Part shown: positions 8,609 through 13,577 of the stretch, in pieces | Layout: each line of letters begins with the position of its first letter | Position numbering within the stretch: position 1 is the stretch's first letter | NCBI GenBank assembly: GCA_027578815.1 | Contig: JANBTH010000624.1 | Location: forward strand, 1 to 13,577 | Length of the DNA: 13,577 bases | From: Coemansia sp. RSA 1804 | Taxonomy: Eukaryota; Kickxellomycota; Kickxellomycetes; Kickxellales; Kickxellaceae | Direction: 5' to 3' | Made by a program: the position numbers and the translations under genes | The notes under the pieces: model-generated | Databases searched by the model: none | What the model was told of the DNA's origin: nothing | The model's input: only the letters and a program-made list of their open reading frames with translations

Positions 8609-8927
8609 CCATTTTTCGTTTTGGTTTATTCACGGCAACCAACCCGATGGATGGATGGCCCAGTCATTCCGCGCGGGTCGATTGTGTCTCCACAGAGAAG
8701 TGCTGCTTAAAGATCGCAGTCGTCATAAGTTACCATTAGCAGTTGGATTCCGTATAAGAAGTAACCAGCGGAACTGACCGTACAAGGAAACAAGAGCGCG
8801 TGATAGGAACAATCGTTTTGTCGCATTGCATATAATGAATATCCAGCAATATTATTGGAAAACACATGGAAAACAACAATGAACAAGGTGCTACTTGGTA
8901 GATGCTAGGGTTTACTTCAAATGGCTT

Positions 8928-9326
8928 TTACTTTCTTTTTCTACCTCGTGTCTTTTTGCCACGCCCAGCGGGTTGTTGTTGTTGCTGCTGCTTTTCTGAA
9001 CCTGTGTTGGACAGACCACTTCTTTTTGCCGCTTTAGCTTCACGCTCGTCCTTCTTGCTCTCTGGAAACACTGGTGGCAGCTCCCTTATCTCTTGGCTGC
9101 GGTGTGAAGCCGACTGTGCTAGCATCCGATATAGGCTAGCAACCTTTTTGATATCGTCAAGTCTCTCTGTGCGAATCTGTGCACACGTTGCATCGTCTGT
9201 AACTTTGAGAACCAGCATACCATCGCAATTCCGATACTTGACTGTGTAGCGCGCCTTCTCTGGCGTAGCAGCGTAGATATCTGCTGCAGCCTTTATAAAC
9301 GAGTCCCAGCTTCCATAAAACACCAT
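8928..9326 (-). CDS. SRP9: Signal recognition particle subunit SRP9 (SRP9/Srp21 family)
   Basis: SRP9 pairs with SRP14 on the Alu domain of the signal recognition particle RNA and helps slow translation while secretory ribosomes dock at the ER. The 132-residue protein starts MVFYGSWDSF, matching the animal SRP9 start pattern (aromatic, W, acidic/polar, F). The core signature is ADIYAATPEKARYTVKYR (15-32), then DGMLVLKVTDD (35-45), and helix DDIKKVASLYRML (57-69). ATG 9326 has a strong context (A at -3, G at +4) and aligns with the family start. The animal protein is about 86 residues; here an extra 50-residue tail carries charged sequence, six glutamines (113-118) and a basic end (RGKKTRGRKRK). 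Yeast Srp21 is likewise extended. Single exon. It shares the 9327-9710 spacer with the divergent gene. Confidence 0.92.
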   Translation of the reverse strand: MVFYGSWDSFIKAAADIYAATPEKARYTVKYRNCDGMLVLKVTDDATCAQIRTERLDDIKKVASLYRMLAQSASHRSQEIRELPPVFPESKKDEREAKAAKRSGLSNTGSEKQQQQQQPAGRGKKTRGRKRK

Positions 9327-9515
9327 ATTTTCAAGCTGCAATATGCGTTATTCAGATGCTCCTTTTATTTCCTAGAAACTGCAAAAGAGGAAGAAGGCAA
9401 TAGAAGGATCAAATAACATAAACTCAATGAAAAACAACAGTCGAAGCTCTGGCTCCGCTTTTGTCTATTGTTATTTTCGCTTTTGTACACATACTCAGGT
9501 GTTACAAGCTATGGG

Positions 9516-9531
9516 TTGGTCAAAAGACCAA
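9516..9531. repeat. Perfect inverted repeat TTGGTC-AAAA-GACCAA
   Basis: Six-base perfect arms around a four-A spacer, about 10 bases from the CRE-like site. It could bind a dimeric factor, or the mRNA could form a short hairpin if transcribed. Confidence 0.5.
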
Positions 9532-9540
9532 AAATGGAGG

Positions 9541-9548
9541 TTACGTCA
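9541..9548 (-). promoter_or_regulatory. CRE-like bZIP site TTACGTCA (TGACGTAA)
   Basis: The site reads TGACGTAA on the - strand, one base off the palindromic cAMP-response element and a known variant bound by ATF/CREB-type bZIP factors. It is about 215 bases from the SRP9 start and about 165 from the + strand start, so it could serve either gene. Confidence 0.4.
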
Positions 9549-9710
9549 ACGCTTTAACCTGAAGCGTCTTTTGTCTTCCAATGCATTGCGTAATTCACAG
9601 CTGTCCTTTTAATTCCTCAACATCTTGTTTCTTCTACAACCAATTATAGTCTTTTCTCCTTTAAAGTATCGAATTTGTATTTCCTGTTGTTCTGCGCTCG
9701 AGGTCTTTCA

Positions 9711-10529
9711 ATGCAGCTAACAAATCCGTCTTTCAAGTTTGCAAGCACTGTTGTCCTTGCGTATCCAGACACCACACGACTTGCCGGCTATCGCGCAGCT
9801 CTGTATCTTCAAAATGCGCTGACACCAGAGCATGGCTTAAACGACAACGACCAATGCAAATGCAGCGTGAATGTCAAGCCTAAGGAGCTTGTTTGCTCCA
9901 CACCAGACATTGGTCAACAAGCCGAGACGAGCGAAGAAATATCTGTTTTGTTTAGCACGCCAACTTCAAGCCCCAGTCTGACCTTTTGCTTTGTCAATGG
10001 GCTTCCGGCGCAGGAGAAGATTCCCGAGCTTGTGGACAGTGTACTGAATCTTCTCGAGGAATCTGGCGTTGAGAGAATTGTCGTTCCAGTAGCAGCAGAT
10101 TTAGTGGGCGTTAAAGATAGTGATCGTCTATGGATTCGCACGCTTGATCTTCCCGAGGACACAGGCGGTGCTGAAAACATGAAAACAAAGGCTAGCCATA
10201 TTGGCAATGAGCTTCCCAGTGATGCAAACACCAACGATGCTTTTCTTTCGACGCTCGATACGATTCTTTGTGTTTCGGGGTTCAAGCACTCTAGCATTCT
10301 GATTCATGGCGACAAGCGGCCGGTCGGGAGCGGATACAGAGAGAAAGTGGTGTTTGGCCAGGAGTATACTGATGAAACCGACTCCAATGTCGTCGGCGCC
10401 TTACAGAATACCTTGGCAGAGGCGCTAGGGGTGAGAACAGCTGACAAGGCTGGAGAGCCGGTGGTGGCTACTCGTGTCCAGCTTGATCCTGAGTCAGCCT
10501 CACGAGAGCTGCCTCCAGCCTTTGGCTAA
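9711..10529 (+). CDS. Conserved-looking soluble protein, possibly proteasome assembly chaperone 1-like
   Basis: A 272-residue single-exon protein from the first ATG of its frame. A hydrophobic strand (ASTVVLAYPD, 11-20) is followed by an acidic variable part. The centre reads LTFCFVNGLPA (90-100), then an amphipathic helix (about 103-118), then ESGVERIVVPVAA (117-129): a strand-helix-strand arrangement like that of PAC2-fold proteins. A later segment (178-200) ends in SSILIHGDKRPVG. No signal peptide, membrane segment or catalytic motif was seen. The layout and length fit PAC1/PSMG1 (Pba1), which with PAC2 chaperones 20S proteasome alpha-ring assembly. This is a tentative fold-level impression, not a clear match; any alpha/beta protein is an alternative. 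It is divergent from SRP9. An AATAAA at 10693-10698 may end its transcript. Confidence 0.8.
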   Translation: MQLTNPSFKFASTVVLAYPDTTRLAGYRAALYLQNALTPEHGLNDNDQCKCSVNVKPKELVCSTPDIGQQAETSEEISVLFSTPTSSPSLTFCFVNGLPAQEKIPELVDSVLNLLEESGVERIVVPVAADLVGVKDSDRLWIRTLDLPEDTGGAENMKTKASHIGNELPSDANTNDAFLSTLDTILCVSGFKHSSILIHGDKRPVGSGYREKVVFGQEYTDETDSNVVGALQNTLAEALGVRTADKAGEPVVATRVQLDPESASRELPPAFG

Positions 10530-10965
10530 ATTAGCGATTACTACTCTGTGCACAAAACGGTGTTGTCTGCATTCAGTGCAGTAGCAAACGACGGGACGTC
10601 AAGGTGAATGCAGTTGGTGGCGTAATAGAGAAAATATAACCTTTTTTTGCTGTCTCAGAAGAAAATCTGCCAAGCCCTTTTTTCAAGCATAGAATAAAAA
10701 AGTTCTGGATGATGTCATTCCGCGTTGAACACTGTAAATGCACAATCCCTACCCCCACGCCTTCAAGGTACGGGTGGTGAAGACTTTTCTTCTCCTAATT
10801 GGTTTCTTTTTTATTGCCATTTATTTTACTCTTTTGAAATTCCACTACGCCATATTTGCATTGGGTCCTACTCGCCTTATCCTCTGCGCATAATTATAAG
10901 CAAAAAGATCCATCTTTTTAATACCAGACTATTTTACGTACCACAGCAACTGTTTTTTGGTAGGA
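10530..10965 (+). promoter_or_regulatory. Spacer and probable 5' leader of the EHD gene
   Basis: 436 bases between two + strand genes. AATAAA at 10693-10698 is a plausible polyadenylation signal for the upstream gene. The sequence just before the EHD start, a pyrimidine/T run then TAG at 10961-10963, looks like a 3' splice site, and a GTACGG at 10768 could be its donor. A 5'-leader intron is therefore possible. An ATG at 10738 would then open a short frame that is not in phase with EHD, so it would act only as an upstream ORF. Confidence 0.4.
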
Positions 10966-12813
10966 ATGGAGGGCAAGGGAAAAGAAAGAGCTGTTAGCAT
11001 GACGCCAGCCCACGCCAGCGTCAGCGTTGGTCCGGATGGAATGACAGACGAAGAACGACTGTACCAAGAGACCGTTCGGCAGCTACAAAAGACATACGCA
11101 AAGAAAATCAAACCACTGGAGCAGTCGTACTGCTTTGAGGGCTTTCATTCAGCACCCCTCACACCACAGGATATTGGGTCTAAACCCATGGTTTTGTTGA
11201 TTGGCCAGTACTCGACAGGCAAGACAACTTTTGTTGAGTACCTGCTAGGCGAGTCATACCCTGGAGCGCATGTTGGAATTGAGCCGACAACGGACAGGTT
11301 TGTTGCGATTATGAATGGGACAGAGCCCAAGGTAATCCCAGGCCACGCAGCCGCCGTATCCGGCGACATGCCATTCTCAGGGCTCACGAAATTTGGCACC
11401 AAATTTCTATCTCGATTCCAAGTTGCGCAGCTAAACAATCCCTTACTTTCGAATCTGACTCTAATCGATACGCCTGGTATTCTCTCGGGATCCAAGCAAA
11501 TTAACCGCGGATATGACTTTATCTCGGTGATTAACTGGTTTGCTGAGAGATCCGATCTCATCTTGCTGCTGTTTGACGGGTACAAGTTGGACATCTCGGA
11601 CGAGTTCAAAGGAGCAATCCATTCGCTACGCGGACACGAAGACAAGGTGCGCATTGTGTTGAACAAGTGCGACCAGATTAGCCAGCAGCAGCTGATGCGT
11701 GTTTACGGTGCGCTTATGTGGTCGCTTGGAAAGGTGATCCCAACGCCAGAAGTCAACCGTGTATATCTTGGATCGTTCTGGCCAAAGTACAAGTCTCCTG
11801 TTGGCACGATACACGAAGAGAACCGTGAGCTGATATTCACCGAGCAACGCGATCTTCTCCGTGACCTGCGCAGTATCCCAAAGAATGCCGCACTACGTCG
11901 GGTCAATGAGATTGTGAAGCGTGCGCGACAGGCGCGCGTGCATGCACATATAATAGGGCATCTTCGCAGCGAGCTCCCGAGTATGTTTGGCAAGAACAAA
12001 AAGGCAAAGGCCATGCTTGAGGATTTGCCAAGTGAGTTCAAGAAGATACAAGTTAGATACAACCTCCCTCCGGGCGACTTTCCAAACCCAGAAGCGTTCA
12101 AGGGTGACCTTGAGGCGTTCAAGATTGCCGACTTTAACAAGTTCAACCAGAGGCTCATTTCCGTTGCAGATGACGCTCTATCTACTGACTTTCCCAAGCT
12201 TATGCAAAAGTTTCCATCGGCCGGCAGGCCTTCCGCTGACTTTGGAGAAGATGAGATGGAGGATCGCGAGCAGACGCCATATGCCAGCACAACTGCGAAT
12301 GCAAGCACTTACGGTTACAACAGCAGTCGGGCGAGCGAAAAGCCAGGCGAGTGGCCCAATGAGAAGCAGCGTATCGAGGCTAATAACACAGCTCTGGATA
12401 TGCCAGTTGCTCGGCCACCGCTGCCACCAATTCCCTCTGTACCAAGACCGCCGCCGTACTCGGCGATGTCGGCAGCTAGCTCCTCCAGCAGCAGAAACCC
12501 GTTTGGCGAGGACACAGAGCGCAACACTGGGCTTCTTCGATACAGAGCCATGTTTGAGGGCGTCAGCGACCCAAAGCGCAAGGTATTGACGGCCGATAGT
12601 GCAATAAACGTGTTTGCAGAGTCAGGGCTTTCAACGGATGTTTTGAGGGATGTGTGGAGCATATGCGACTGGGACAATCGCGGCGAGCTTGATCAGGTGC
12701 AGTTTGAGGTTGCAATGCGGCTCTGTGCGCGGCTTAAGAACAATGAGCCTCTCGATGCTGCAAAGCACCAGGTGTTTGAGGAATTGGGCTTGCTTAACCA
12801 CTTTCGTCCTTGA
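10966..12813 (+). CDS. EHD: EHD-family dynamin-like ATPase with C-terminal EH domain
   Basis: EHD proteins bind ATP, oligomerise on curved endosomal or plasma membranes and drive recycling and tubule scission. This 615-residue, intronless protein matches animal EHDs closely. Residues 28-60 are the N-terminal helical region (QKTYAKKIKPLEQSYCFEGFHS). The dynamin-type G domain has P-loop GQYSTGKT (80-87), switch I around IEPTTDRF (105-112), DTPG (168-171) and NKCD (233-236). The helical part includes QQLMRVYGALMWSLGK (241-256) and NAALRRVNEIVKRARQARVHAHI (about 307-329). A long disordered linker (about 418-515) holds RPPLPPIP (483-490), PPPY (495-498) and NPF (511-513). The EH domain (about 520-605) keeps the ligand-pocket Trp (W564), but its EF loop (568-579) is degenerate. 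Animal EHDs are about 535-550 residues; the excess is mainly in the linker. ATG 10966 has G at -3 and G at +4. Confidence 0.95.
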   Translation: MEGKGKERAVSMTPAHASVSVGPDGMTDEERLYQETVRQLQKTYAKKIKPLEQSYCFEGFHSAPLTPQDIGSKPMVLLIGQYSTGKTTFVEYLLGESYPGAHVGIEPTTDRFVAIMNGTEPKVIPGHAAAVSGDMPFSGLTKFGTKFLSRFQVAQLNNPLLSNLTLIDTPGILSGSKQINRGYDFISVINWFAERSDLILLLFDGYKLDISDEFKGAIHSLRGHEDKVRIVLNKCDQISQQQLMRVYGALMWSLGKVIPTPEVNRVYLGSFWPKYKSPVGTIHEENRELIFTEQRDLLRDLRSIPKNAALRRVNEIVKRARQARVHAHIIGHLRSELPSMFGKNKKAKAMLEDLPSEFKKIQVRYNLPPGDFPNPEAFKGDLEAFKIADFNKFNQRLISVADDALSTDFPKLMQKFPSAGRPSADFGEDEMEDREQTPYASTTANASTYGYNSSRASEKPGEWPNEKQRIEANNTALDMPVARPPLPPIPSVPRPPPYSAMSAASSSSSRNPFGEDTERNTGLLRYRAMFEGVSDPKRKVLTADSAINVFAESGLSTDVLRDVWSICDWDNRGELDQVQFEVAMRLCARLKNNEPLDAAKHQVFEELGLLNHFRP

Positions 12814-13577
12814 GAGCCGGCGGAAATCAAGCTTCGCTTGGCAATGAATAATAGTAATAGTCGGTTGCGAGTGTGAAGGCACTCTTTATCTAATGCACAC
12901 GTCACTGTTCATGCAGATTCACATTATGTCTTCTTGTAGTGGGTTTTATCTTTTTTCAGCACGGATCAAAGAATGGCCAGCGCTTTATAGCGCATACGTA
13001 CACATATTCTGTGAGCAACGGCAATCAACGTCACCACAAACAGCGGCAGCCGTGCCAAGAAAGGAGGCCATTCAAACCCCCAGAGTCGCATGCATATCTA
13101 TTTTCATGGCGAGCTGAGGAGCACAAAATCACCAAGCGCTGCACTGTTGCATGAGACCCTGCAAGACAGGAGTAGAAGTGTATTCCAACAGCAAAAACAC
13201 AGGCGTTTAATACGTTTTTGCGCATGTTAAAAATGAAAAACTAAAACGCAATGTTTTGTTCAGCTGCCGTTCTCTTCTTTTACTTCGATCAGACCTAAGC
13301 TACTTAAAAAGCCGCCCATTCCTTCTCTTGCGGCCACACTGCAATAGAAATAAAAGACGCAGTCTGAGAAGCCATCTTATATCTCTTTTTATTGCACCAC
13401 TATATTGCTTTATTGCTGTTGCTATATTAAGATAGCCTGGAACACTGACATTCTATTTCTACAAGCAAGAGGCCGCTGTTTCTTTCCTCCTTGAGTATTC
13501 CGCGATTGTTATCTTTCTGCAAGGACTATTCTATCATTCTTTTTTCTTTGCTGTTCAACTTCTAAATAGAAAGGTAA
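12814..13577. other. 3' region of EHD and probable promoter of a gene beyond the window
   Basis: No supported gene. Just after the EHD stop is a short hairpin (CAAGC-TTC-GCTTG, 12828-12840). Another perfect hairpin, GCGCT-TTAT-AGCGC, is at 12980-12993. From about 13240 the DNA becomes rich in T/C tracts and TATATT-type elements, which looks like a fungal promoter leading into a gene beyond the right end. The window closes with AAAGGTAA, which could be a splice donor in a leader exon, but one short match proves nothing. Confidence 0.4.

Larger units (their letters stand above)
7983..8927. other. Intergenic region upstream of the 725-residue gene
   Basis: This 945-base stretch separates the start of the 725-residue gene from the stop of SRP9, both on the - strand. 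It should hold the promoter of the former and the 3' untranslated region of the latter. Seen here: a perfect 10-base palindrome GTTCGCGAAC (8196-8205), AGGGG stress-type cores near 8272-8288, an ATTGG (CCAAT on -) near 8558, and a 7-base inverted repeat at 8573-8608. A 143-codon + strand frame (8279-8710) begins with ATG but has no recognisable domain, so I do not call it a gene. Confidence 0.5.
9327..9710. promoter_or_regulatory. Divergent promoter region between SRP9 and the PAC1-like gene
   Basis: The 384-base spacer must hold start signals for both genes. Visible elements are a CRE-like TTACGTCA (9541-9548), a perfect inverted repeat TTGGTC-AAAA-GACCAA (9516-9531) and a CCAAT box near 9642, about 65 bases before the + strand start. 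A 61-codon + strand frame (9427-9612) begins with ATG but has no recognisable content and lies entirely in this promoter; a small upstream ORF is possible. Confidence 0.55.

Noticed and set aside
8279..8710. 143-codon + strand frame beginning with ATG
   Set aside because: No domain or coherent hydrophobic pattern; it covers the likely promoter of the - strand gene. Kept only as a possibility.
10709..10718. ATGATGTCAT as a bZIP site before EHD
   Set aside because: It differs from CRE and AP-1 consensus at a key position and is not a perfect palindrome.
11145..12308. Long - strand frames inside the EHD gene
   Set aside because: These are antisense shadows of a strongly conserved coding sequence.
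1..13577. tRNA, rRNA, CRISPR or transposon features
   Set aside because: No GGTTCRANNCC-type B-box with a matching A-box, no rRNA-like tract, no spaced direct repeats and no transposase or reverse-transcriptase motifs were seen by eye on either strand.

Overview
The window looks like nuclear DNA of a fungus, most likely an early-diverging, zoosporic or zygomycete-type lineage. I infer this from five well-separated eukaryotic genes, two GT-AG introns in one of them, AT-rich T-tract intergenic DNA, fungal-style GATA sites, and a dynamin-like EHD ATPase, a family that budding yeast lacks. Nothing in the sequence proves the exact lineage.

Layout. Positions 1-3003 are gene-poor. AT-rich low-complexity DNA (to about 2400) gives way to a more GC-balanced stretch that I read as the far promoter and leader of the first gene. 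It carries two exact copies of the extended iron-GATA motif ATCWGATAA. A three-exon MFSD1-like membrane transporter follows on the + strand (about 3004/3379-5624). Its reading frame is interrupted by one in-frame TAA in the N-terminal region. It converges on a large intronless gene on the - strand (5805-7982) for a disordered, basic, His/Ser-rich 725-residue protein with a C-terminal coiled coil, which I cannot assign to a family. Upstream of that, also on -, is SRP9 (8928-9326), a signal recognition particle subunit. SRP9 is divergent from a 272-residue + strand protein (9711-10529) that may be a proteasome-assembly-chaperone (PAC1-like) protein. Last on + is an intact EHD ATPase (10966-12813) with an unusually long linker before its EH domain. 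The remainder (12814-13577) has no recognisable gene and is probably promoter for a gene beyond the window.

How the genes relate. They are ordinary monocistronic nuclear genes, not an operon. Three act on membranes or secretion (a probable endolysosomal/vacuolar transporter, an SRP subunit, an endocytic-recycling ATPase), but I see no evidence of joint regulation. I found no new multi-gene system. The most interesting points are: (1) the EHD linker, which combines a proline-rich SH3-type site, a PPxY motif and an NPF motif immediately before the protein's own EH domain; (2) the degenerate EF-hand loop in that EH domain; (3) the paired iron-GATA motifs; (4) the in-frame stop in the transporter; and (5) the unassigned 725-residue protein.
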